Below are positions 46,666 through 58,830 of a DNA stretch of 64,000 nucleotides, in pieces. This DNA comes from Chinchilla lanigera (Eukaryota; Chordata; Mammalia; Rodentia; Chinchillidae). The stretch is taken from assembly GCF_000276665.1 (NCBI RefSeq), contig NW_004955463.1, positions 12,667,516 to 12,731,515 of the forward strand, read 5' to 3'. A program made the position numbers and the translations under genes. Under the pieces are notes generated by a model. That model was given only the letters and a program-made list of their open reading frames with translations, did no database searches and was not told the DNA's origin. Numbering within the stretch: position 1 is the stretch's first letter; each line of letters starts with the position of its first letter.

Positions 46666-48480
46666 TAATTCAGATCATTAAGGAGAACTAGAGAAGATAT
46701 AACTTAAAAGGACAGAGGCACTATTGTCCCTCTAGGCAAAATTGTCATGCAAGAATATGGAACCAATTTTGCCAGATGTATTTTATTTTTTAAAGAAACT
46801 ATATTCTGACTACAATTAAAAATTGTTGTACTTTCACATATTTATTCATAGCTATGATAGAGTAACAGAAGCAGACCAACTCTCACTGTAAGAAAAAACT
46901 AGAACTGGGTAAAAACTGTTTTAAATTGAAGTAATCACAAAGCAATACAGCCAGTAAGAAGTTGAAAGGCTAAAACTCAACAGGAAAGAGAAACATCAAA
47001 GTGAGCTCACCATTCTCTGCTGTTTTCCCCTTAAGGTACAGCCAATTAGTAAGTCATCTTAGACAAGAGATCAAGTTGAATTTTAAGACTCAGAGTCTTC
47101 AGCAGTCTTATGGGAATAGGAGAAACCAAATTGGATTTTAGGGCTACTTTGGTCAGGTAGTGAAAAGAACTGGAAAACGGCGTGACTTTCTGTGCTGCCT
47201 TCTACTTTGAGGAAATGAGAGAAAACACTAATGGCAATACTAATTAATAGTAAATTCAATGAAAAATGCACATTATAGTCTCATAGGAAAACATTAAGAG
47301 AATTATAAAAAGACAATAAAAGATGATGAAAAAGCAAAATGGAAAAAATAAACATTGATCAAAAAAGAAAGCAAAAAGGATAACTCTAACAACAAACTAG
47401 TAGCAAGACAGTTGATTTTAAAATAAAAATGGACTACTTCCTTAAAAAATAAAAAGTTTTAGATTGAATATTGTAATTAAGCCCAAGTTGTAGGACACTT
47501 ATTAGAGATTGTTTAAAAGTATGCATTATATTGTCTCCCTAGTGTAAGAAATAGAAAGAATAAATAAGATTCAAAAGATACAATAGATATTGTGACAGGG
47601 AAAGAAACTGCTAAAAAGGAAAGAACAACTGGGATGGAGGAAAGGAGAAAAGAAGGAAGGGAACTGTATTAAATATAAACATATATGTATATATTTTTAT
47701 ACATGGGCATTCCTTTATTATTCTAAATTCTAATTTAGAATTCTAATTTCAAATTCCAATTCAAATTCCAATTTCTAAAGTACTCCTAAGGGAGCTGCTG
47801 GAATTTCTAATCCTCAATATGGGTCTAGAGTGTCAATCTATGCATTCTGCCAACTTCCAAGTATGTCTGTTCTGGCTACAAGTGCAGTAACTGTGGAGAG
47901 TGAAATTAAAAGTTGAGTCAACTTATGAACTGGCCCAGTGAGAAACCCAGACTCCAGCCAAGAATCTATCCATTACCTTATCACCTTAAGTCTCAATTCC
48001 ACAACTGGAGTACCCTGACATTAGGGTCCCTTAGGAGTTAGAGCGAACACTGAAGCAAGGGCTAGAAATCTTTGATAAACCTGAGTGTTTCCTTTTCCCT
48101 GGGGTACAATTATGCTCACAAATAGCCTGTTCATGTCTAGAATTAAAGTCTATTTTAAAAATAAGCCTACATATATGGAGTCAAAAGAGTAATGTAAGTC
48201 CTACCTATATGAAGTGTTTTAGAAATTGTTAAAAAATAATAAAGGAATGCCCATGAGAGATAGAAATGTTATAAAAGAACATAAAAGGATTATGAGTGTT
48301 GGAACTGTATTTCCAGACTTCTATTTTGAGATTCTTTATTAATCATTTTTATTTTTGAAAAATAAAAATTTTAGAAATACTATAGAAAGCATACATAATA
48401 TCATCATTTGTAAGTGGGGTCTCATTGTACTTCAAGTTTTTCAAATAAAAATATTTTAAAATTTAAAATTTTTTAATTTC
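46666..48480. other. AT-rich gene-free sequence
   Basis: No gene recognised. Parts of 46860-47690 are A-rich and could be L1-derived, but I cannot align them. At about 47716-47780 there is a cluster of short palindromic AAATTC/GAATT units. Confidence 0.5.
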
Positions 48481-48598
48481 ACTGGATGTGGTGGTGCACG
48501 CCTGTAATCCCAGCACTGGGGAGGCTGAGGCAAGAGGATTGCCATGAGTTCAAGGCCACCCTGAACTACACAGCAAACTGTCTCAAAGAAAAAGTTAA
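48481..48598 (+). mobile_element. B1 SINE
   Basis: ACTGGATGTGGTGGTGCACG, CCTGTAATCCCAGCACTGGG, GAGGCTGAGGCAAGAGGATT, AAGGCCACCCTGAACTACAC, ending CTGTCTCAAAGAAAAAG. One of the best-preserved B1 copies in the window. Confidence 0.88.
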
Positions 48599-49714
48599 AT
48601 TTTAAATTTCATTGGCTGATGAACACAAATCCTATTCAGTCTGTCCTCTTACTAGTGCTACACAGAGGTAGACATTACCATGAATTTAATATGTGCCCTT
48701 CTAATTTGTTTTGTTATGCTTTTACACACATGGATATGTTCATATGTTATGTATAGTTATAAATTATGGAAAAATAGAATATACTAACTTTTTACTCAAT
48801 ATATTTCAGACTTACTTGTTGAAACATATATATGTGTATATGTATGGATGTAGTCTAGTCCTTTACATTTGCATTATTTTTTAAATTTAATGCATGAGAA
48901 ATGAGAGAAATAACATGAAGATTATGAAACATAATAATAAATATCTTTGAATCCACCAACAAACTCAAGAATTAGAACATTTGGTAACTGAACTATTTCG
49001 GAACTGCTGAACACTTGATAACTGAACTATTCTGAGTAGGTGGATGGTCAACAATACATTTCCTCCTTTGCATACTCTTAAATCATTCTACTTGTCCCTG
49101 GCTTTGAATTTTAATATGATATCTCTTTGTATAGTTTGCTTCATGATTCTTATAACTGATAATTAATTGAGCTGCTTGGATATGGGTTTTAGAATTTTCT
49201 TTCCCTTTAGAACACTTTCATCCATTATTTCTTCAAAGTTTGGTTCCCTGCCCTACTTCAGGGACTTTGATCTTATGTATATTAAGCCTGCTCAAGTTTC
49301 ACAAACATGGTGTATCTCTTATCTAATTTCCATTTACAATGCTTTGTAGTTTTTAGTATACAAATCATGTGCATGTTAATCCTTTTGTGTTTCATCATTT
49401 ATGATGTAATTGTAATTGGTACTTTTAAATTTTTCAGTACTCAGTGTTTCTTACTAGAATACACTACTGCTGAATTTTGTGTATTAGCCTTGTGACCTTC
49501 CAAATTCACTTATTGGGCATACTAATCATTTTCAGATATTTAGGAATTTTCACATAAATATTTATATCATATTTAAGTATAGTTTTACTTCTTTCCCTCC
49601 AATTTTTATGTCTTTTTTTTTTTTTTTTTTTTACTGACCTGGTGAGGACTTCCAATACAGTATGGAAAAGTAGCAGTGCTGATTATTTATTTATTTTATC
49701 TTGGTAGCTAAAGA

Positions 49715-49802
49715 TTTTGGGGGTTTTTTGGTATCAGGAATCGAACTCAGGACCTTACACTTGCCTGGCAGGCACTGTATCACTGAGCTATATCCCTGGC
49801 CC
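49715..49802 (-). mobile_element. ID SINE
   Basis: The reverse complement reads GGGCCAGGGATATAGCTCAG, TGATACAGTGCCTGCCAGGC, GAGTTCGATTCCTGATACC and an A-rich tail. A short duplication AAAGATTT flanks it. More diverged than the copies at 42511 and 45427. Confidence 0.88.
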
Positions 49803-49934
49803 AAAAGATTTGTAACACTGACTTTAGAGTTTTCCAGTTCCTGATGGGAGTCTTCTGTAATTTTGTATTCACTCCTCATTATATAGCACTCTCTTTTCTA
49901 GCTACCTTCAGAAGTTTCTTTTTCGTGTGTTTAG

Positions 49935-49996
49935 GCAGTGGTGGTGGTGCTGGTGGTGGTGGTGGTGGTGGTGGTGTGTGTGTGTGTGTGTGTGTT
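49935..49996 (+). repeat. (GGT)n(GT)n compound microsatellite
   Basis: About 12 GGT/GCT-type triplets passing directly into about nine GT units. Confidence 0.95.
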
Positions 49997-51110
49997 TACC
50001 TTGCTTGTAGTTCTCTGAAATTTTTGCGCTTTCTGTTCATTGTCTTTCATTAATTCCAAAATTTTTCATCTATTATCCTTCACTACCTCTCTATTTTCCA
50101 TCTAGGAACTAATTGCATGGGTGAGTTATCAAATATTATCCCACAATTCTTGGATGCTCTGGTCTTGTTTGGTTTGTATATTTTGAAATTTTAACTATTT
50201 TTCTCCTATGTAAATTTATTTTTTTCTCATGTGTCAATTTAAATAATTTCTTTGGCCTCTTATTTCTTTTCTCTCTACTCATGTATACAAACTTTTGATA
50301 AGCCCATCAAGATTCTGCATTTCTGATACTATTTCTTTTATTTCTACCATTTTATTCGACTCTTTTACCTTTTATTTTCTGTTGAAATGTTCAATTTGTA
50401 CACATGGTTGATTTTTTTTTAACATTAGGTATCTATTATACTGGTGATTGTCATTTTAAAGTCCTTGTCTAATAGTTCCAACACCTCTACCACCTCTAGT
50501 TGTTTTGATTGTTATATCTCTTGTTCATATATTTTATCAGGATGTTTATCAGATTTTCACAGTTCTTGATTGAATGCCAGACCTTGTATAAAGAGGAACA
50601 GTAGAAACTGAAGTAAATAGTATTTGTGCTGAAAATTGGCACATATCTTCTTCTTTGGCCAATAATAGGGGGTTCAATCAGTAACTGAGATGTGTTTGGG
50701 TTCTCTCCTTGCTGCAGAGAACTTTCAAATACCTGCAGATCTCGAATCTCTCCCATATCGCTCTTGCAAGCTTTTGGCCCTGGGGTGTTGAAGACATTTT
50801 CTTGGTTTGACTACCCCATCCCGAGCTCTCTGTAGGTGCCAGCTTGTCTGTCCCAAGCCCAACGTTTCTCTTCATGCTCTCGCCCCTCTCCCACAGTAGC
50901 TTGCTTTCAACTGCAATAAGGTTACAGGCAGGGAGGAGTTTCTCTTGGCTCTTGGTTCAGCCTCAGGCTCTTGGTATTTGGCCTCACAGTTAGGATATTC
51001 TCAACAATACTGTCCCTCCCTCCTGTGGGAAACTTTGCCAGGTTTCTGTGGGGGAATCTTTGGCAAGGCAGCATTTCTAGCTTCTCCAAGCCATAGCTAG
51101 CCTTAGGAAG

Positions 51111-52040
51111 GGTCTTCAGATGCAACTAAAGGTGGAAATGCTTCCCCTCCCCGTCTACAGAGAGATGTCTTTCACTCTCTCTTAAGTGCAATGTCCCCTT
51201 GCATAGTAATAAAGACGTAGTAACAGAGCACTCCTGGCCCCTCTGGCTGCTCTCAGAAACACAAGGCCTATGCTTAGGGATAGGTACTATGTCTCCATTT
51301 GGAGCAAGTAGGTTTGACTTCTGTCCATATCTCAGCATAAGTTCATCTTTGTCTGGAACTGTGGACAGGAATATTTCCTGATATATTACCCAGCTTTAGA
51401 CAACCTTTATTTCTCTTCCTACCCTAGAAACAACACACACTCACCTAAGCCACGTGATTCTCCTACTCTTTCCTTAGCAGTTGAGTGTTTTTACTTTTTA
51501 TGAGAAAAAAGGGTCTGGGTAAGTGGAAGGGGATTCATCCCTGGACATGATGCAGACTCTCTCAGATCTGTTCTGAGCAAAAAGCACCTAATAAAGGAAA
51601 ATAAAAGATGTGTGAGTGCATGTGGACTCCTCTGGTGTCTGGGAGTGCCTGGAACCCTAAAAGGCCATGCTAACCTTAAGAACTGCAGAAACCTTTTTCT
51701 TACCTACTATTATATTTGTCACTCTTTCTGCACATTGCCAAAGATAAAAATATCTGTGTGCTCTGTCTCTCCTCAGAAGGTCTTTTCTGATTTTGGGATT
51801 AAGTTTACTAGGTTTCTTTGCAAACTCAACTCTCCAGTTGGGTCTAAAAATGATTGAGGACATTGCTGGTTGTCATAAGATTAATATAGTCTTATAGCTT
51901 CCTAAATTCTTTTTCTTTGGAATTCAGCAATAGTTGTTATATTGTTGTCATCAAATTAGTTGTTCATATTACCTGACATAAGCATGTAAAATTGTTCAAA
52001 AAAGTTAAAAAGAAAAAAAATTAAGCATTAACAGTTCCCT
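51111..52040. other. Gene-free sequence
   Basis: No gene or named repeat recognised. Short open frames near 51126-51381 and 51612-51863 lack splice context and family similarity. Confidence 0.5.
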
Positions 52041-52049
52041 TCAATAAAT

Positions 52050-52330
52050 AAATAGAAATCAGCAGTACAGACCTGAGGATCAATGGAACAGATTAGAAGA
52101 TGCAAACACAACTACAAGCACACTCAGACACCTTATCTCTGACAAAAAGGCCAAACATGCTCACTGGAAGAAAGATAACATCTTCAACAAATGGTGCTGG
52201 AGAAACCAGCTTTCCACATACTGAAGACTAAAACTAGATCCAGGTCTACCATCATGCACTAAGGTCAAAATGGATCAAAGATCTAAGTATTAAAGCAGAA
52301 ACATTAAATCTACAGCTTTCCAAATTCTAA
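52050..52330 (+). mobile_element. LINE-1 ORF2 3' fragment
   Basis: CTGAGGATCAATGGAACAGA, AAGATAACATCTTCAACAAA, TGGTGCTGGAGAAACCAGCT, CAAAATGGATCAAAGATCTA. These are textbook landmarks of the C-terminal part of L1 ORF2, in order on the + strand, with several stops. Dead fragment. Confidence 0.88.
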
Positions 52331-52429
52331 GATAAAGCAAAACTCCTGTAGCACTTTTATAAACTTATCAAATTTAACATTACCTTTAAAATTATTTTAT
52401 AAAGACAAAGTTTATTTTGATTTACTAGA

Positions 52430-54135
52430 AATTTACCAATTTCTACTTATACCACATCATACTTTTTATTGTGTTAAGAACACACCATGAGATCTACCCT
52501 CTAATCAAGTTTTTAAGTGTACCACACAATCTTGTTAACTATAAGCACAATACTGTACCTCAGATTTCTAGAACTTAACTATCTTGCATAACTGAAACTT
52601 TAAAACTATTGAATCATACTTCCCCATTTTCCTCCTCTCCAGCTCGTTGCAACCCTCATTCTACTCTTCTATATGTTATATTATTTGTATAGGTGGAATC
52701 AGAAGTGTTTACTTTTATGTGACTAGATTATTTCACATAGCATAATGTTTTCAGAATTTATCAAAATTGTCACATTTGCCCAGCATTCCTTCTTTAATAA
52801 GTCTGCAGAATATTACCACACTTTCATTATCCATTCATCTATGAATGGACATTTAGGTTGTTCATAAATCTAGACCACTGTGAGTAAAGCTATGTTGAAC
52901 ATAAGAGTCCAAACATCTCTTTGAGATCTTGTTTTCCATGTTCTTAGATAAATACTGGGAAGTGAGATTTCTAGATCATTCGGTAGCTGTTTCATTGTAA
53001 ATTTTTTAGGAAATCCTAAATTGTTTTTCATAGCAGCTGCACCATTTCACCTTCTTACAAACAGTGGAAAAAAGTTCCATTTTGTCTGCATTCTTACCAA
53101 CACTTGCTACCTTTAGTGTTTGGTTTTCATAAAAACTACCCTAATAGATTTGAGATGACATATCATCATTGTGTGATTTTGATTTGCATATTGGCTATGT
53201 TGCCTATCATTTCATGTATCTTTTGATTATTTAGTGTCTTCTTTGGAGAAGAGTCTATACAAGTTCTTTGTTCATTTTAAGATTGGGTTATGTGTGTGTT
53301 TGCTTGGCTATAGTTGAAATGCTTCCTGCATACTTTGGAACTGATCCTTATCAGAAGTATACTTGGAAAATGTTTTCTACCGTTCAGTAGGTTCTTTTCC
53401 CTTTGTCATATAGAAGCTTTTAAATTTGATTTAATCTCATTTGTCTATTTGTATTCTGTTACCTGTGCTTTTGGTGCTGTAGTCAAGAAACCATTGCTGA
53501 ATGTAATGTTATGAATGAATCTTTCCTTTACGGTTCCTTCTAAGAGTTTTATAGTTTCAGGTCTTATGTGTTAAGTCCTTAATTTAATTGTGTTGATTCT
53601 TCCACATAGGTGCATAGATTCTTCTACAAGGTCAAACTTTGTTCTTCAGCATGTGGATATTTAGTTTTCCAAAAGCCATTTGTTAAAGGAATTATCCATT
53701 CCCTAAGTGTCAGAAATCAGTTGCTCACATATTCATAGATTTACTATCAAGCTTTCTATTTTGTTCCACTGGCTTATCAGTCTTTATGCCAGTACCATAT
53801 CATTTTAATACTGCAACTTTGTAATTTATTTTGAAATCAAGAACTGAAAAACTCCCAAATTTTTCTTTCACTCTCAACATTATTTTGTCTATCAGGAATT
53901 CTTTGTTGTTCCACATGAATTTTAGATTTTTTTCTAAAAAAAATGCCACTGGGACATTGATAGTACCTACACTGAATCTTCAGATCACTTTGAGTGGTGT
54001 GGACATTTTAATGATATTAATTCTTCCAATCTATGAACATGAAATGACTTCTCATTTGTTCACTTCTTTTTTAATTTTTTTGGCAATGTTCCATAATTTT
54101 AAATCTCTAAATTTTCAACACCTTCATGAAGTTTA
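52430..54135 (-). mobile_element. LINE-1 (L1M-type) ORF2 end and 3' UTR, minus orientation
   Basis: Reverse-complement L1 landmarks in order: ATCATTCGGTAGCTG.., CATAGCAGCTGCACCATTTC, CCAACACTTGCTACC, GTGCTTTTGGTGCTGTAGTC, GAGTTTTATAGTTTCAGGTC, TTATGCCAGTACCATATCAT, ATTAATTCTTCCAATCTATG. About 1.7 kb, full of stops. Its ORF2 part overlaps, in the opposite sense, the L1 segment at 52050-52330, so these are two separate insertions. Confidence 0.88.
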
Positions 54136-54139
54136 TTAC

Positions 54140-54450
54140 TAAATGGAGATCAGTTCCTGGACCCACCACAGATACCAAAATCCATGATGCTCAAGTTTCT
54201 TCTATAGAATGTCATAGTATTTATATATAAACTATACACATTGTCCTGTATATACTAAATCATCTCTACATTATTCAGAATATACTAGTATATTACAAAT
54301 TCTATATGAGCAACTGTTAATGCTATATTAAGAAATATTGACAGAAAAAGAAGCTGTACATGTTCAAAACAGATGTAATTTTTTAAAAATACTCTAACTC
54401 TGTAGTTGGGGAAATTTGTGGATGCAGATCACTTAAATATGGACAGCCAA
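54140..54450. mobile_element. Tigger/MER44-like DNA transposon (second copy, opposite orientation)
   Basis: CAGTTCCTGGACCCACCACA, GATACCAAAATCCATGATGC, ATGTCATAGTATTTATATAT, CTGTACATGTTCAAAACAG and AATTTGTGGATGCAGATCAC form the same motif series as the element at 20283-20946, read the other way. Confidence 0.7.
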
Positions 54451-54679
54451 ATGTATCTTAGTAATAACCAACCAGTATTGCTTTACAAGTGCATAGTGGC
54501 CCCATATCAGCTCTAGTATTAAGAAAGCTAAGGTCTTCACATTCATTTAGAGCAAAGTTTACTACTTTATTACAGACCACATAGTATACGTGGGATGTTT
54601 TTCTACAAGGTCTTTCTATGTTCTACAGGAAACATTTGATATATCATGTGGCTGAGATTATTTTGAGAGTCTTTGTAAC

Positions 54680-55480
54680 ACATTTTCCAATCAAAGTAAT
54701 TATTCATGATTTATTTCCTTACCTCTTATTCATTTTTTCAACTCACCCCAGTTGGTCTTTCTTTCCAGAGTTCCCTAGGAACACTTCTTGTCAAGGTCAC
54801 AGTGACCTCCATGTTATTCAATAGAGGGGTTAATTATCTGTTCTCAGTTCACTTAGCCTCTCATCAGTATTTCACATGCATGATTGTTGCCTTCTCAAAT
54901 CCCTTCTTTACTTTCACAGTACAATAACTCTTTCTATTGGCGTTCTTCTTTTCCCATCAGTCATAACCTCCCAGCCACACTGAACAGATCCTGGTATCTA
55001 TCTTTCAGTTTTCTAATGTCGCAGAGTGTGGAACTATGCTGCCTCTTCTCCATGTTTATCCTCCTTGGTTGCCTTATCCAAAATCACATCTTTAAATACC
55101 TCTTAGATGCAGATGATTCTAAAATTCATATCTCCAGCCTTTATATCTCACCTGAATTCCATGTGTCTGGTGGCATCTGAAATTCAATATGACCAAGAAT
55201 GACTACTGTAATTATGTGATGCCCTTGCCCCACAAACATATCTTTCTCCATTACTTTACATCTCAATTAGCTCTACTCTCATGTGCCCAATTGCTCCTGG
55301 CCAAAGGAGGAAGACTTTATTATCCCTTTTAGTGAGGCCCATATCTGATCCATTAGCAATTTCTGTCACTTTTGCCACTAAAACGCACCCTAGTTTTGTC
55401 TATTCATTGTCCCTCTGTTAATTGCTACCACGCTGTTCACACTGACTCATCACTTTACAGCTGGGTTATTCTCCTGGCAC
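54680..55480 (+). mobile_element. L2 LINE reverse-transcriptase fragment
   Basis: Translation around 55100 contains DADDSKIHISSLYISPEF, a decayed version of the L2 YADD catalytic box and the segment after it. Upstream AAGGTCACAGTGACCTCCAT and downstream C/T-rich text also follow L2 ORF2 order. Stops and frame breaks throughout; fossil only. Confidence 0.75.
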
Positions 55481-57879
55481 ACTGACATGCATGGTTCTGA
55501 GGGAATTATTTAAAGGAATATTTTATAAAAGTCTCATTTGTGCCATTTGTGACTATTTGCTTGATATTTAGAATAGTTCTTTGCAAATATTAGCTGAATG
55601 AAGAAACAATGTGAGCTTCTGCATCAACATTTGTATAGTTTTACAAAATTTTAATAAACTAGTTTCCAAATAAATTTATGAATTCTTTATCAGAACATGT
55701 GTCCTGAAGTTTTGTACCGCTAAAGACATGAGCAAAGACAGTCCAGAATAATAGCACCTGATTATTTTATGAAAGATTTGCTCTGTCTGGGCATCTTCAT
55801 TCATGGTATTTTAATCTGAGACTCAGAGCAAGTCTTTGTAGCCTTCTGCCAAGAAATCAGTCCTCCAAGGATTCTAAAAAGAATTGATTTTTGAAAATAT
55901 TTTCAGAAATGATGTCCCTGCTTAATCTATGTGTTCAGAGTAGACTATTAAAAGTTTCACACTTAATACAATTTACTGCTTTCTGAAGTCATTTCAACAT
56001 TTCCCAAACTCCATCCTCACTACATTGTCATTTTATTCTTGCCTTTTAAGAATCTCCAAACTGAATAAGCAAAGCCAGACCCATTAGAAAAACAATGTCT
56101 TCCTGGAGGGGTGTTGGAAAAGTCTGAGCACCAGTCCTGTATAAAGTGCAGGATAAAGAAGGACGATGGTTTGAGGGCAGAGAGGACAGGCTTCCATTTT
56201 GGTTCTGTTAATCTCTGGGTATCAATCGGAAATGTAACCCAAACTTTCCATATCTTCTTTCCCCCATCCCAGAAGGGCTGCTAGCTCATGAGGAGGAGGA
56301 ATATTCTATCTTGGATGGCACAAAGGGAAAGGCACTACTGCTCAGCTGAAACAAGCTGGTTCTTGAAAACTGCTGTCAGTCTTCCTTCCAAGGGTTCTTT
56401 TTTGGTTACTGCTAATCCACCATTACTGGCCACTGTGAGCAATGCCCTGTGGCAAAATGTAGCTCTTCCTAGAATCCAGATAACTAGGGAAAAAAGGGAA
56501 AGTGAGCTAATTCACTCATTAAATTACATGTGGCTACCTAAGCAGACTACAGTCACACTAGAGATAATCAATAAACATTTCAGAATGAATTAAGGAATAA
56601 AGATGGATTTTTTTTCATCAGTTACCTGCCTAAAATATCTGGCCACATTTTTCATTGTTTTGCACTACTGTACAGGCAAGATACTCTTGTCTTCACAAGA
56701 TGGTACAAAAATGAAAGCTGCAGTCCACAAATGAGTGACTGCAGAGCAAAAAAGATGGGGAAGGTGGCAAAGCATTGTGAGTTAGCAGAGAGGAGAGTAA
56801 AGATTTGATTCCAAAGAGAAAATCCTTACTGGGTCAAGGCCGTTTTTGCATAATTCTATTATCACCAGGAAGAGAAGAAATAATCACATTAGGTGTGTGC
56901 TATCCTGCTCAACGTGCCTGTCTTACCTTACTTTTTGAAGTCATACAGGTTTAATGCTTCGTGTGAGTGAGTTGTTCAGAAGGTGCCAATCAATAAGGCA
57001 GGTGCTGCTAGAGCAAAACAGAGACGTTTTTGATGTTGACAATGACATACATTCTTGTGCAGAAAGGAGTAATCCATTTGGTCACAGTTGTGAAAAAGTT
57101 ATATGTATGCTGCTTTATGTAAAGAGGCAGTGCCACGTGGGAGGTCGCCTCCAGCCAAGCCGCCCAGAGAACATCGGCAGGAAGGTAGGTGAGCAAGAGC
57201 AGCTATTGCTGTGACCCAGGTTCCCTCTATGGAAACTTGAGCATTCACATGAACAACTGCAGGTCGTTACTAAGTGCATCGGCTCTGTCTCATGTTCAGG
57301 ATACAGAGCCTGGGCATCTCATCAGTTCACATTGAATTTGTGCCCCATGTTGCCCTGACCTGGAATCCAGCCAGTCCACAGCAAGGTCTGTGTTTTTCCA
57401 GGATGCTTCTGATTCCAACTGGGGTTGTCAGAAGACTCCCTTACAGTGGGCGAGAGGTGGCCTAAGTAATACTATTGCTGCCATCTCTCCAGAACACAGC
57501 ACTGTTCTCTTCCCTCTGATGGTATCTCTGTGGTAATGTCCATGTGAAAAAGGGTCAGGGACACCTAAAGAGAAGATAACAGTGAGCAAGGAATATGTCC
57601 ATCCTTTGTAAAGATATAAACACTCTTAATCGTGGAACTATACTGACTTCTATCAGAACATCCTACTTTCTAATTCCTACCCCAGCCTCTGTGCATGTTG
57701 CCAGCCATTGTATATTATGGTGAAATTATATAGGAAAAAATACACCTCACCTCAGGCAGCACAAGTTCACAGCAGAGAAGTAGAGTGTAAAAGTAAAGTA
57801 CAATAAAAAGAAGACAGTAATGCATAGTCCTTAAAAGGGGAGCTACAGAGCTAACCAGGTTTACTTTCCTCCAAATTGT
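55481..57879. other. Gene-free sequence
   Basis: No gene or repeat confidently recognised. A 101-codon open frame at 56288-56593 and an 86-codon frame at 56954-57214 have no recognisable family, splice context or promoter and are treated as chance. Confidence 0.5.
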
Positions 57880-58060
57880 ACAGTTTGTACTTTTAGTGGG
57901 AGTCCTGGGCTACCTAGCCTTTCAATGCCTCAGTGTTTGTTATTTCACACAATTGTAATGAGGATAACATGAGGTAATCCATGTGAAACTTAGCATAATT
58001 TGTTACAAAGTAAATTCTTAGCAAAGGCTAACACTTTAAATAATAATAGCTGTGGGGAAA
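57880..58060 (+). mobile_element. MIR SINE
   Basis: Forward MIR order: TTCAATGCCTCAGTGTTTGT, TGTAATGAGGATAACATGAG, GTAATCCATGTGAAACTTAG, TTAAATAATAATAGC. Confidence 0.65.
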
Positions 58061-58159
58061 TTTGTACTGGATTTCACAGATGGACAGAAGGAGACATCAG
58101 TCTAATTAAGAGGATGGTAAAGAAAGGCTTCATGTGAGTGACTCTTGACAGGGAATAGT

Positions 58160-58326
58160 AGTTATGACTTTCATTATTGCAGCTGTGTGTTAAAGCACTT
58201 GCTTTGCACAGGTCTCTGTGCTAATATGTTGGTGACATTATCTCCTTTATCCACGTGCCAACTCTGAAAACAAGTAAATTGTCCTTACCTCCATTTTACA
58301 GGTGAACATAAGTAAGTCAAGTCTTT
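58160..58326 (-). mobile_element. MIR SINE
   Basis: Reverse-complement MIR order: AAAGCACTTGCTTTGCACAG, GTGCTAATATGTTGGTGACA, CTCCATTTTACAGGTGAACA. Confidence 0.65.
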
Positions 58327-58830
58327 AAAACCTAATCATCCATGAATGAATAGAGAAAATATGGAGGGAGGGAGGCAAGGAGGAGGGGAGGGAGAGAAAG
58401 AGAGGAGAGTGTGTACATTTGTACCTAAATCTTACTCGGCCATGAAAAAAGAGATCCTAGAATTTGCAACAGCATGGGTGAATCTTCAGGAGACTATACT
58501 AAGTTAAACTTGCCAGGCACAGAAAATGGAAATACTATAGATTCACATTTATATGTAGAAGCTAAAAAATCAACCTCATGGAATGAGAGACTAGAACAGC
58601 TGGACCTCTGGGGCATGGGGTCAAAGGGGGAAATGTTGGTCAAAAGGTATAAACTTTCCATTATAACATGAATAATTTCTGGAACACTAAAGTACAGTAA
58701 GTTGGTGATGAATGTATTCATTTGAATGGGGTAATGATCACACACTGAACACACATATCAAATCATCACATTGTTCAATTGAATGTGCCATCTTTGTCAA
58801 CGGAATATTTTTTAAAAAGCTAGTAATTAG
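58327..58830 (+). mobile_element. LINE-1 (L1M-type) 3' UTR with GGAGG simple repeat
   Basis: AAATCTTACTCGGCCATGAA, AATTTGCAACAGCATGGGTG, ATTCACATTTATATGTAGAA, AACTTTCCATTATAACATGA, GTAATGATCACACACTGAAC follow the L1MA/L1MB 3' UTR in order. A purine run (GGAGGGAGGG.. about 58362-58415) lies within it. Confidence 0.75.

Larger units (their letters stand above)
49050..51110 (-). mobile_element. Probable ancient LINE-1 5'/UTR region, minus orientation
   Basis: T-rich text resembling reverse-complemented old L1 untranslated sequence, clearest at 50460-50600 (AAAGTCCTTGTCTAATAGTT, TTGATTGAATGCCAGACCTT). Interrupted by an ID SINE and simple repeats. Borders and subfamily are uncertain. Confidence 0.4.

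Noticed and set aside
54884..55180. 98-codon frame containing a DADD motif as a possible gene
   Set aside because: It is the decayed reverse-transcriptase box of an L2 LINE fossil, interrupted by stops on both sides.
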